A DNA stretch of 51,287 bases, from assembly GCA_903863035.1 (NCBI GenBank), contig CAIPAT010000176.1, positions 1-51,287 on the forward strand, given 5' to 3'. The stretch comes from an uncultured Lentisphaeria bacterium (GTDB lineage: Bacteria; Verrucomicrobiota; Lentisphaeria; Victivallales; Victivallaceae). The notes below the pieces were generated by a model. The model did no database searches and was not told where the DNA came from. It worked only from the letters and a program-made list of their open reading frames with translations. This document shows positions 16,781 to 24,715 of the stretch, piece after piece. The stretch's first letter is position 1; each line of letters starts with the position of its first letter. Position numbers and translations under genes: made by a program.

Positions 16781-18334
16781 CTATTCACCCGGCGGACTGA
16801 TAATGACATAAGTAGGCAGTCCGATGATTTTGAAATAATCCAGTACCGGCTTAATATCTTTTCCATCCATTTTTTCCGCATTGAATTTGACGACGATAAA
16901 GTCATCGAGTTTTTGCATTACTTCAGGCGTTTTAAACGTAGTGGATTCCATTTTTGTACAATTTTTACACCATGAAGCCCAAAAGTCAATCAGCACCGGC
17001 TTGTTTTCAGCGGCTGAACGCCGCAGCGCAGTTTCCAATACCGGAATCTGTTCTGCGGCAACTGCGGTTGAAGCCTTGGACGGAAGCAGTGTCACTGCGG
17101 TATAGCCGTACCACAGTCCAGCAGCGGCAATCAGGATGCCAAATATGATTTTTACTCTCACCATCCACGCTCCGGGTTTGGGAATCACCGCCATGCCTGC
17201 GCCGACCAGAGGCCATGGCAGCGCCATTCCGGCGCCAAGCAGCAGTGGCAGCAGCAACCCGGCAGGGTTGCCTTCTGAATACACTCTTGCCGAATACAGC
17301 AGTACGGCGATAACCACAGGCGCTACACATGCCCCCGCCAGCAGCGCGGCAATGGCCCCCATCATAAACGCGGTGACAAGTCTGCCTCTTTGAGAATCTT
17401 TCGGCGAGAACTTTGCCCCGAAACGGGAAAAATCAATGTTGAAAATATCAAACATGGCCAGCGCCAGCGCAATAAATACCGCCGCCACCGCAAAATTAAA
17501 CCATGCTTGAGAGTTGAGTGCGCCGAACTTTGCCCCGGTCAACACCGCGATAATTCCCAGTGCGCCGTAAGCCAGTGTGATTCCCGATCCATATATCGCG
17601 CCCATCAGGAAACCTTTCCGTCTTGACCCGGCCTGACTGCCGGCCCCGATAATGGCAAGATTAACCGGAACCATCGGCAGCACGCAGGGCGTTAAGTTCA
17701 AGCCCAGTCCGCCAAGCAGGATCAGCAGAATTATCATTAACATGCTTTTATCGGAGAAAATGGATTTATCTGAAACATCATTTTCGGCAAGGAAAGATTC
17801 AAACGCATCCGGAGCCAGATAGCCGCTGGCCGCCCGTTCAATCTTGAACGTTGAAAGCAGCTTGCTCAGTTGTTCCGGCATTGGCGTTGCGACATCTTCC
17901 GTAGCCGGACTGCTTTCCGTAGTCTCGCCGCTGACAATAATCTTCTGGGTTTCAGGGAGAAAACACAGTGCCGGCGAATTCGCTGTTTTGTCTTTGCAGC
18001 CCAGGTAGTTTATCGTTACCATATACACTCCTGGATCCGGAGACAAAAAAGTCCAGACATTTTTACCGCCGGGTGGATAAACTTTTACTTTGCCGGAAAA
18101 AGGATCATCATGGATTACGGCGGGAGGCTGCGAATACGGCGGCAAAGTTTTGCCGGAAAACTGCTTTATTTCGATTTGAGTCTGGTCCTGATAGAGATAA
18201 TGTCCTGGCGGAATATCCACGTAAATTTCTACCTTGCCGCCTTTTCTTTCCCATGTCCATTTGAACGGGCTTACTGCCGCCGATGCACTAAATACAAATC
18301 CGGTGATTATTGTCAGCAGCAAAAAATATTTCAA
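16781..18334 (-). CDS. dsbD: Thiol:disulfide interchange protein DsbD, C-terminus short
   Basis: The 517-residue protein has a signal peptide (1-19) and an alpha domain with Cys 113 and Cys 124. A membrane beta domain follows (about 197-415), with Cys 217 in LTPCVLPM and Cys 336 in GACVAP, then a thioredoxin-like gamma domain with WCKNC (Cys 456, Cys 459) and cis-Pro 507 in GLPT. All three redox pairs needed to move electrons from cytoplasmic thioredoxin to periplasmic proteins are present. The protein stops at SPPGE, just after the cis-Pro strand, so the last strand and helix of the thioredoxin fold (about 25-30 residues) are missing. A repeat element begins 54 bp downstream. It forms an operon with the thioredoxin gene upstream (35-bp gap). 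Confidence 0.9.
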   Translation of the reverse strand: MKYFLLLTIITGFVFSASAAVSPFKWTWERKGGKVEIYVDIPPGHYLYQDQTQIEIKQFSGKTLPPYSQPPAVIHDDPFSGKVKVYPPGGKNVWTFLSPDPGVYMVTINYLGCKDKTANSPALCFLPETQKIIVSGETTESSPATEDVATPMPEQLSKLLSTFKIERAASGYLAPDAFESFLAENDVSDKSIFSDKSMLMIILLILLGGLGLNLTPCVLPMVPVNLAIIGAGSQAGSRRKGFLMGAIYGSGITLAYGALGIIAVLTGAKFGALNSQAWFNFAVAAVFIALALAMFDIFNIDFSRFGAKFSPKDSQRGRLVTAFMMGAIAALLAGACVAPVVIAVLLYSARVYSEGNPAGLLLPLLLGAGMALPWPLVGAGMAVIPKPGAWMVRVKIIFGILIAAAGLWYGYTAVTLLPSKASTAVAAEQIPVLETALRRSAAENKPVLIDFWASWCKNCTKMESTTFKTPEVMQKLDDFIVVKFNAEKMDGKDIKPVLDYFKIIGLPTYVIISPPGE

Positions 18335-18369
18335 AATTAACCTCCGGCTACGGTTATCAGGCGACTGTA

Positions 18370-18816
18370 TTATTTTTTGCTTTTGGCGAGCAGTTGCTTA
18401 ATGTGATCTACATAAGCCGCGGCACCGCCGTTACGATAACCGGTTTTTGCGATTAACTTGCCTTTGCCGTCCACCAGGATGACTGTCGGGAATCCTTCAA
18501 TACCATATTTCCCCGCCAGCTTGTCATTGGCCGCCTTTTCCGCTGCCGGCAGCTCTTTTTTTCTGGGAAAATCCACCAGCACCAGTACCAGATTGTCTTT
18601 GGCGTAGTCTTTGAATGCCGCTTGCGAGAATACTTCTTTGTCCAGTTTTATACACCAACCGCACCAGTCCGAGCCGGAAAAATCCATCAGAATGACCTTG
18701 TTGTCTTTTTCTGCTATTTTCAGGGCGTCATCAAGATTGGTCAGCCAGCCGTTGTCCGCAGCAAAAACCGGGATAGCTAATAAGCAAAACAGTGTTAACG
18801 CGGTCAGTATCTTCAT
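18370..18816 (-). CDS. Secreted thioredoxin-family protein
   Basis: The 148-residue product has a signal peptide (MKILTALTLFCLLAIPVFAA), then a thioredoxin fold with the redox motif WCGWC (Cys 52, Cys 55) and the cis-proline loop GFPTVILVDGKGK. It is of the thioredoxin_7/DUF255-like periplasmic type. Being co-transcribed with DsbD, it is probably reduced by the DsbD gamma domain and passes electrons to periplasmic disulfides, perhaps for cytochrome c maturation or disulfide repair. The ATG is preceded by AAGGGAA. Confidence 0.9.
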   Translation of the reverse strand: MKILTALTLFCLLAIPVFAADNGWLTNLDDALKIAEKDNKVILMDFSGSDWCGWCIKLDKEVFSQAAFKDYAKDNLVLVLVDFPRKKELPAAEKAANDKLAGKYGIEGFPTVILVDGKGKLIAKTGYRNGGAAAYVDHIKQLLAKSKK

Positions 18817-18994
18817 TTTGATTTCCCTTTCATTATTCTTCTTACGCCTGCTTTTAAAACCTTACATAATAAACATATAACGTGATTTTTGAAAATTTGC
18901 AATCGCTTTTCAAAGATTGACACTGTAAAACATCGGTTATTTTATGAGTCTTCCTGAATATTCCTATTGACTTATTTCATTCATGCACTATTTT

Positions 18995-19021
18995 TACTTT
19001 GTAAAATGAATTAACAAAGTA
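18995..19021. promoter_or_regulatory. Inverted repeat upstream of the ROK gene, candidate operator
   Basis: TACTTTGT (18995-19002) and ACAAAGTA (19014-19021) are perfect 8-base arms separated by 11 bases, ending 21 bp before the ROK regulator ATG. The arm spacing of about two helical turns suits a dimeric winged-helix repressor, and ROK regulators often control their own operons. It also lies in the divergent promoter region of the thioredoxin gene. Confidence 0.5.
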
Positions 19022-19042
19022 TAAGAACTGAGAACATTCTTT

Positions 19043-20185
19043 ATGGATAAAATAAAATCCAATCAGAAAAGCCGCAGGCAAATTCTGAAATTGATCAAAG
19101 ATTCCGGACAGATATCCCGGGCAGAACTGGCCAAGCTGACCGGTCTGACCCGGCCCACTGTATCGGCTATCATCAATGAGCTTGATATACAGGGCTTGAT
19201 CAATGAGACCGGCAAAGGCGAATCCTGCGGCGGCAAACGCCCGATTATGCTGGAATTGAATAAAAAATCCTTCTACGCGGTCGGGATTGACCTCGGCGAC
19301 GACTTTCAGATACGCGGGGTGCTCTGCGATTTGCACGGCAATATCGTCAAGCGCGAAGAACTTGAATATGAAAACCGCTTTGAATGCATTCTTGAAGTGC
19401 TGGTCAAACTTATTGAAAAACTGACCGCCGGAACTGACCGGGAAAAAATCAAGGGGGTCGGCATCGCGATTTCCGGGATTGTGGACACTGAAACCAATGA
19501 GGTGATCAGCAGTAAAACATTTGATATAGAGAACAAAAAACTGGCCCAAAAACTGGCTGGGCGCTGCTCATTCCGGGTTATACTTGAAAATCGTCCGAAT
19601 GCCGCGGCGCTCGCCGAAACTGAGTTCGGCGCGGGAAAAAACTTCCGCAATCTGGTCTATATAACCAGCGGACGCGGCGTCGGGGCCGGTATCGTTATTG
19701 ACGGAAAGATATTCCGGGGCAGCTTCGGCACCGCCGGGGAAATAGGCGAAATGCTGGTGCCGGAACCTTCCGGCAACGCCGTTGCCGGAAAGTGTTTTCT
19801 CCAGGAGATGACCCGTACGAAGGCGATCTGCGAGGCGGCCGAAAAAATAAAGCGCCGGAAAATAACTTATCAGGAAATTCTCCAGGCTTATCAGGACGGG
19901 GATCCGGAAATCATTGCCATCATTGACAAAAACGCCGAATATATGGCTTATGCGGCGCAACTGGTGGCAAAAATACTAAATCCGGAAGCGATTATTCTCG
20001 GAGGCCGGGCGCTGGAATTGGGCGAGAAATATTTTGCCAGTTTTAAACAATATTTTGAGTCAGGTTTTGCTGGCAGCGATGCCAGCAGCAAAACCGAAGT
20101 CAGGTATTCCGCGTGCGGCCGACTGGGCGTGGCCGTCGGCGGCGCGGCGGTCGTACTGGATATGGTCATGAATTTTAAGATATAG
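19043..20185 (+). CDS. ROK-family transcriptional regulator (NagC/XylR type)
   Basis: The 380-residue protein has an N-terminal winged helix (SRAELAKLTGLTRPTVSAIINEL, about 25-50) and a ROK sugar-kinase-like domain with the GIDLGDD phosphate-1 motif. Kinase features are lost. The catalytic NDxN region reads ENRPNAAALAE, with no Asp at the active position. The zinc-binding HExGH/CxCGxxGC region reads AGEIGEMLVPEPSGN, without the histidine or the cysteines. It is thus a sugar-responsive regulator, not a kinase. The Gfo/Idh/MocA gene and aminotransferase downstream are the likely targets. Confidence 0.88.
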   Translation: MDKIKSNQKSRRQILKLIKDSGQISRAELAKLTGLTRPTVSAIINELDIQGLINETGKGESCGGKRPIMLELNKKSFYAVGIDLGDDFQIRGVLCDLHGNIVKREELEYENRFECILEVLVKLIEKLTAGTDREKIKGVGIAISGIVDTETNEVISSKTFDIENKKLAQKLAGRCSFRVILENRPNAAALAETEFGAGKNFRNLVYITSGRGVGAGIVIDGKIFRGSFGTAGEIGEMLVPEPSGNAVAGKCFLQEMTRTKAICEAAEKIKRRKITYQEILQAYQDGDPEIIAIIDKNAEYMAYAAQLVAKILNPEAIILGGRALELGEKYFASFKQYFESGFAGSDASSKTEVRYSACGRLGVAVGGAAVVLDMVMNFKI

Positions 20186-20314
20186 GCGGGAAAGAACCGC
20201 AAAACAGGCATTAGGAATCAGAATAAAACATTTAAGATAAATGACTTCAAACTGAGGACTTAATGATTTTAGCACTTTAGAACTTTATAAATAAACTTAT
20301 TTGGAGGTAATTGA

Positions 20315-21568
20315 ATGATTCAGACACAAAAACCGTTGGAACTGACGATTATCGGCGCAGGCATGATCGTGACCGATCTGCTGCTGCCGTCGGCGCTGCA
20401 TTTGCAGCGGCTGGGCGCGGTCGGCGAAATCACCGTCTGTGATATGCGCGTCGGCGCTCTGCGCGCACTTAAGGAATCTAAAGATATTCTGGAAGCGTTT
20501 CCCGGACAGAGCTTCAAAACCTGCCCTGAACTCAGCGAAGGCGATTCCAGCGACCCCGCGGTATACCGCCGCGTACTCGAGAAGAAAGCGCCTTACGGCA
20601 TTGTCGTTGTCGCGCTGCCAGACCAGCTGCACTACAGCGTCGTCAAAGATGTGCTGCAGTACAACCAGCATATCCTGTGTGTCAAGCCGCTGGTATTGAA
20701 ATACGAACAGGCGATTGAACTGGAAGAGGAGGCTTTCCGCCGCGGCTGTTTTGTCGGGGTTGAATACCACAAGCGTTTCGACCGTCGCGCCCTGCTGGCC
20801 AGAAAGCACTACCGTGCCGGCGACCTCGGCGATTTCGCGCTGGGCGAATCCAAACTGATCGAGCCCTACTACTACCGCCATTCTAATTTCCAGAACTGGT
20901 TTACCTGCGAAAACACCGACCCGTTTGTTTACGTCGGCTGCCATTATGTGGACCTGGTCTGCTTCATCACCGGACTTAAACCAGCCGCTGTTTCCGTCTC
21001 CGGCCGCAAGGGCATTTTTCCGAACGGCAAGGAAGGCTATATGTGGACCAACGGGCGCGTGATCTTTGAAAACGGCGGCATCCTGTCCGTCAACAACGGG
21101 CTCGGCTATCCGGACGACAGCGCCGGCGGCAACGACCAGGGCCTGGTTATGTATTTTGAAGGCAATGACTGCGCCGGACTGCTTGCTCACGATGACCACA
21201 TGCGCGGCGTTGAATATGGTTTTGCCGCCAACCAGAAAAAACGTTTTCAGTACATCAATCCGGACTTCTACCGCGTGGTGCCGTGGGAAGGCAATGGCTT
21301 GAAACCTATCGGTTACGGCTTTGAATCGGTGGCGGCCACCATTACCACCGCCAGCCGCATCGAAGCGAAAGTCGCCGCCGGCGGCGATGCCATGGCCATC
21401 CGTCAGCAGGCAATTCTTGAAGCTGACGAAAAAGGTCTGATCGCCACTCCGAAAAATTCGTCTTACAATGAACTGGTTCAGGAAGCCGCGCGGCTGTCCA
21501 TCCTTAACGGAGGCGATGTCGCGGTTATTGATTACAGCAGTGCCAAACCGGCAGTTAAACTGAAGTGA
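20315..21568 (+). CDS. Gfo/Idh/MocA-family oxidoreductase
   Basis: The 417-residue protein has an N-terminal NAD(P) fold (LTIIGAGMIVTDLLLPSALHL), the VVVALPDQLHYSVVKDVL strand, and the catalytic-lysine motif as CVKP instead of the usual EKP. The active-site helix follows as YVGCHYVDLVCFITGLKP. The glutamate-to-valine change before Lys-Pro occurs in some subfamilies and keeps the lysine. It is longer than the typical 340-380 residues. TTGGAGG precedes the ATG at a good distance. Together with the class III aminotransferase downstream it could oxidise a hydroxyl to a ketone that is then transaminated. Confidence 0.88.
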   Translation: MIQTQKPLELTIIGAGMIVTDLLLPSALHLQRLGAVGEITVCDMRVGALRALKESKDILEAFPGQSFKTCPELSEGDSSDPAVYRRVLEKKAPYGIVVVALPDQLHYSVVKDVLQYNQHILCVKPLVLKYEQAIELEEEAFRRGCFVGVEYHKRFDRRALLARKHYRAGDLGDFALGESKLIEPYYYRHSNFQNWFTCENTDPFVYVGCHYVDLVCFITGLKPAAVSVSGRKGIFPNGKEGYMWTNGRVIFENGGILSVNNGLGYPDDSAGGNDQGLVMYFEGNDCAGLLAHDDHMRGVEYGFAANQKKRFQYINPDFYRVVPWEGNGLKPIGYGFESVAATITTASRIEAKVAAGGDAMAIRQQAILEADEKGLIATPKNSSYNELVQEAARLSILNGGDVAVIDYSSAKPAVKLK

Positions 21569-21684
21569 ATAGTTCGGATAACAAAAGACCGAGCTAACGA
21601 GACAGCTCCGGATGAGCGACATATTAATAAATTTAGATAATTGTATATAAACAATAAAACCATTGAATCAGGAGATTTTTTAAA

Positions 21685-23058
21685 ATGGCAGAGTATTCAT
21701 TAGTTCCCGTAAATGTTCCGAAAATAAAAACCAAATACCGTTCGATCCAGACAGCGATTCCGGTACCGGAATCGCTGCCGATCTTCGAAAAGCTGAAAGC
21801 CAGCGAACCTCGTTCCATGATGGGACAACCGCCGATCATCTGGAACAGTGCCGACAATTTCACCGTTTCCGACAAGTGGGGCAACCGCTGGATCGACTGG
21901 TCTTCCTGTGTGCTGATTGCAAACGCCGGGCATGGCCGCAAGGAAATCCGTGACGCCCTGAAGAAAATCATTGACCAGGAACTCCTGGCCACTTACGTGT
22001 TTGTGCACGAAGGCCGCGGCGAACTCACCACCATGCTTCAGCAGCTTGCCCCGGATCCAAAAACCTATCATGTTTTCCTCCTCAGCTCAGGTGCCGAAGC
22101 CACTGAAAACTGTATCAAGCTGGCCAAGACCTACGCGATCTCCAAGCACGGCAACAAGAAGAAATATTTCGTTTCGTTCAACAATGCTTTCCACGGACGC
22201 ACCCTCGGTGCACAGATGGCCGGCGGCATGGACAAACTGAAGACCTGGATCGTTGACGGCGACAGAACCTTTATTCAGGTTCCGTTCCCAGATGGCTACA
22301 AAAATACCGATACCTCGTTCGACCTTTTCCTTAAAACCATTGCGGAAAAAGGCGTTAAACCGGAAGAAATCGCCGGTGTCATGTCTGAATCCTATCAGGG
22401 CGTAGGCCCTGACTTTATGCCGGTTGAATATGCTCTGAAACTGGAAAAGTTCTGCCGTGACAACGACATCGTCCTGATTATGGATGAAGTACAGGCCGGA
22501 TTCGGCCGTACCGGAAAAATGTTCACTTTCCAGCATTACGGCATCAAACCGGACCTGATCGCCTGCGGTAAAGGCATCAGTTCTTCGCTGCCGATTTCCG
22601 CGGTTATCGGTCGCGCCGATATCATGGGCATCTATACTCCCGGTTCAATGACCTCCACTCACTCCGGCTCCCCGCTCTGCGTTGCCGCCGCGATTGAAAA
22701 CCTGAAGCTCATCCTGAAAGAGCATCTGGTGGAAAACGCTGAGAAAATGGGCAAGATAATGAACCCGGAACTTGAGCGTATCCAGCTGAAATATCCTGAC
22801 CGCCTCGGCTGTTTTCACGGTCTCGGCCTGGTCGCCGGCATCCAGTGCGTCAAGCCCGGCACCAAAACACCGGATCCGGAAACTGCTGTAGCCATCAACC
22901 TGAAATGTCTCCAACGCGGACTGTTGATGTTTGCACCGGTCGGTATCGGCGGCGAATGTCTGAAGATCGCTCCGCCGTTGACCATCACCGAAGAAGCACT
23001 GCGCGAATCGCTGCAAGTCTTTGAAGAAGCCTGCGACGAAGTACTCACCGGTAAATAA
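21685..23058 (+). CDS. Class III pyridoxal-phosphate aminotransferase
   Basis: The 457-residue protein has the class III signatures: SSGAEATENCIKLAK (PLP phosphate site, 134-148), NAFHGRTLG (167-175), and DEVQAGFGRTG (267-277), in which Asp 267 contacts the PLP nitrogen. The Schiff-base lysine is Lys 296 in CGKGISSSLP. It resembles 4-aminobutyrate/ornithine-type enzymes, so the amino acceptor could be 2-oxoglutarate or pyruvate and the substrate an omega-amino acid, or an amino-cyclitol given the dehydrogenase upstream. CAGGAG precedes the ATG. A strong terminator follows the stop. Confidence 0.9.
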   Translation: MAEYSLVPVNVPKIKTKYRSIQTAIPVPESLPIFEKLKASEPRSMMGQPPIIWNSADNFTVSDKWGNRWIDWSSCVLIANAGHGRKEIRDALKKIIDQELLATYVFVHEGRGELTTMLQQLAPDPKTYHVFLLSSGAEATENCIKLAKTYAISKHGNKKKYFVSFNNAFHGRTLGAQMAGGMDKLKTWIVDGDRTFIQVPFPDGYKNTDTSFDLFLKTIAEKGVKPEEIAGVMSESYQGVGPDFMPVEYALKLEKFCRDNDIVLIMDEVQAGFGRTGKMFTFQHYGIKPDLIACGKGISSSLPISAVIGRADIMGIYTPGSMTSTHSGSPLCVAAAIENLKLILKEHLVENAEKMGKIMNPELERIQLKYPDRLGCFHGLGLVAGIQCVKPGTKTPDPETAVAINLKCLQRGLLMFAPVGIGGECLKIAPPLTITEEALRESLQVFEEACDEVLTGK

Positions 23059-23071
23059 GTTCAAGCTATAC

Positions 23072-23115
23072 AAAAAATCCGCCGCGGGATAATAACCTAC
23101 GCGGCGGATTTTTTT
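23072..23115. terminator. Strong intrinsic terminator, usable in both directions
   Basis: AAAAAATCCGCCGCG (23072-23086) pairs perfectly with CGCGGCGGATTTTTT (23100-23114) around a 13-base loop, with a U-tract on each strand. It ends the aminotransferase transcript. The stop codon of the minus-strand zinc-ribbon gene lies within the T-tract (23114-23116). Confidence 0.9.
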
Positions 23116-23377
23116 ACGCATTGCCTTCTACCAATTCTCTGTTCGGATATAGCTGTATTTCAGGTTTCGCATTTTCTGAGAAAAAGGACTCGCTGCGAAA
23201 AGAAATGTCGTCACAGCCCAGGCATTGAATTATTTGAAAGATGTTTTCTATCCATAGAATTTCATCGCCTTTAGAGTTTTCGAAGGCAGCCAATACCTTA
23301 TGATTGGTTTTCTTTTTACAACATGAACATTCTACTTCCAGTATAGAACCTGTACTTTCATGCGGATTGGCAGACAT
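23114..23377 (-). CDS. Small zinc-ribbon protein resembling the N-terminus of DUF4145
   Basis: The 87-residue product begins MSANPHES. The ATG at 23377 is preceded by GGAGG at 7 bases; an ATG at 23401 in the same frame lacks such a site. It has VECSCCKKKTNHKVL and later IFQIIQCLGCDDISFRSE, giving two Cys pairs for a zinc ribbon, which matches the start of DUF4145 proteins of defence and restriction loci. The long C-terminal part of that family is absent; the protein ends soon after LYPNREL, inside the terminator. It may be a natural short form or a truncation. Function unknown. Confidence 0.65.
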   Translation of the reverse strand: MSANPHESTGSILEVECSCCKKKTNHKVLAAFENSKGDEILWIENIFQIIQCLGCDDISFRSESFFSENAKPEIQLYPNRELVEGNA

Positions 23378-23692
23378 TTTTATTCCTCCATTGCAACACA
23401 TTTTTTCCTATTCCACAAATTACACGATAAAGGTACTGCGTTATAATAGAAGTTTCAAATAATACCGTTTCGCCATCAAAAATAGACTATTGCCGGACTC
23501 CAGCGGCGAGACCGCGCAGCCGGCGGGTAAACGCTGGTTGCCAAAGGGCGCAACCCATTCTAATCTTTTCATTTGATTCTATTGATCCTGCTTAAACCCG
23601 GATTGTATTTATGGTTTAAAGATACTATAATTATATTACTCGATGGAATAGCGAACATATTTAAATGGTCCGATAGAGGAGGTAATCAAGTC
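23378..23692. other. Intergenic region without a supported gene (315 bp)
   Basis: This holds the promoter region of the zinc-ribbon gene (-) and of the small ORF and lipoprotein downstream (+). A G+C-rich patch at about 23495-23560 has no clear RNA fold that I could identify. No tRNA or repeat is evident. Confidence 0.4.
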
Positions 23693-23743
23693 ATGAATTA
23701 CCAAACTCCAGGATTGCGGCTTACCTCTGATTCGTTATGGTAA
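23693..23743 (+). CDS. Possible 16-residue leader ORF
   Basis: ATG 23693 follows GAGGAGG by 10 bases and opens MNYQTPGLRLTSDSLW, stopping at TAA 23741-23743, 22 bp before the DUF3568-type lipoprotein ATG. The ribosome binding site is good, but nothing else supports the frame. It may be translated as a leader. Confidence 0.25.
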   Translation: MNYQTPGLRLTSDSLW

Positions 23744-23765
23744 AATTAAAAAAGGAGTGTGAAAA

Positions 23766-24263
23766 ATGGCTGCAAATGGTAAAATCGTTACTAATTGTGT
23801 TAAACGTTCTGTTGTCGGCAGGAGTATGGTGTTGGTCATGACCATGGCTGTCGGGCTGATGATGACCGGGTGTGCGTTTCTGTGGCTTGGCGCGGGCGTC
23901 GTTACTGGCGCCGCTGTAGGGGTCGGCGTCACCGCTTACGTCGACGGCAAATTGCAGACCCGCATGAAGGCGGACCCGCGCACGATTGAGAAAGCATCTG
24001 TGAAAGCGTTTGAAGTCATGAAAATCCGCAAGGTTTCGTCCAGCAGTTCCGCGGCGGATGCGGAGGTGATCGGGCGAACAGTGGAAGACAAGAAGGTTGC
24101 AATCAGTGTCAACGCTGAAGAGAATGACGAAAGTTCTGTTTTCATTCGTGTTGGCACCTTTGGTGATCAAGCATTTAGTTTGAAGGTATACGATGAGATC
24201 AATAAGCACCTGTCTGACTCCAAAAGTGAATTGGAAAAAGAATTGAAAAACAAGAAGCCATGA
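23766..24263 (+). CDS. DUF3568-family lipoprotein
   Basis: The 165-residue product has a signal sequence ending in the lipobox MTGC (about 33-36), a Gly/Ala/Val-rich stretch (GAGVVTGAAVGVGVTAYVDG), then helical and strand segments with DPRTIEKASVKAFEVM and SVFIRVGTFGDQAFSLKVYDEI. This is the DUF3568 pattern, found mainly in PVC and delta-proteobacterial genomes; the role is unknown. AAGGAG lies 7 bases before the ATG. The protein is expected in the envelope, anchored by its lipid. Five consecutive serines at about 92-96 are a minor oddity. Confidence 0.8.
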   Translation: MAANGKIVTNCVKRSVVGRSMVLVMTMAVGLMMTGCAFLWLGAGVVTGAAVGVGVTAYVDGKLQTRMKADPRTIEKASVKAFEVMKIRKVSSSSSAADAEVIGRTVEDKKVAISVNAEENDESSVFIRVGTFGDQAFSLKVYDEINKHLSDSKSELEKELKNKKP

Positions 24264-24715
24264 CCGCCGTTTTAATTGTGATTCTGGCGTTGATTGGCGG
24301 TTAAACAGATTTTTACCACATCGCTTCGCAAAAATTATGTTTCTGAAAACAGTTCTATTTTAGTTTATTTCCACCGCTTAGGTTGACACTTTTACTATAT
24401 ATTTAAGACAAGGAGTCAGGGAGTTCTAAAAGTCTAAAGTTTCTTTGAGTCATGCAGTGCGAGAAAAGTGAGAAACAAAATAGCAATAAGCTCAATGACT
24501 ATCCAAAAAATCGGAAATATCATGCAGGCATTGTGTCCAGATTGTCCAAAATACCGTGCGTCAGTCTCGGGAAGTGTATCCAGAATGAGGGCAGGGGGTG
24601 TCTGGAATGATGAATTTTATTAAATTAAGCGTTCCGCCAGGTTTTAATTTTAAGAAAATCTGCTATCTTTAAAAGATGTTTTTGGGGAAATTAAAAAAAT
24701 AAGGGTTGATTTACT
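24264..24715. other. Intergenic region without a supported gene (452 bp)
   Basis: It contains an ATG frame of 52 codons (24452-24610, MQCEKSEKQNSNKLNDYPKN) without a convincing ribosome binding site, and weak dyads (TCCAGA...TCTGGA near 24583-24605). I see no recognisable riboswitch ahead of homoserine dehydrogenase. It must hold the promoter of the hom-ask operon. Confidence 0.4.

Noticed and set aside
20297..21622. A 441-codon minus-strand open frame across the dehydrogenase gene.
   Set aside because: It lies antisense to a clearly coding Gfo/Idh/MocA gene and reads as His- and Phe-rich protein without motifs, as expected from the complement of a G+C-biased gene.
24452..24610. A 52-codon plus-strand frame before homoserine dehydrogenase.
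   Set aside because: There is no convincing ribosome binding site and no recognisable motif.
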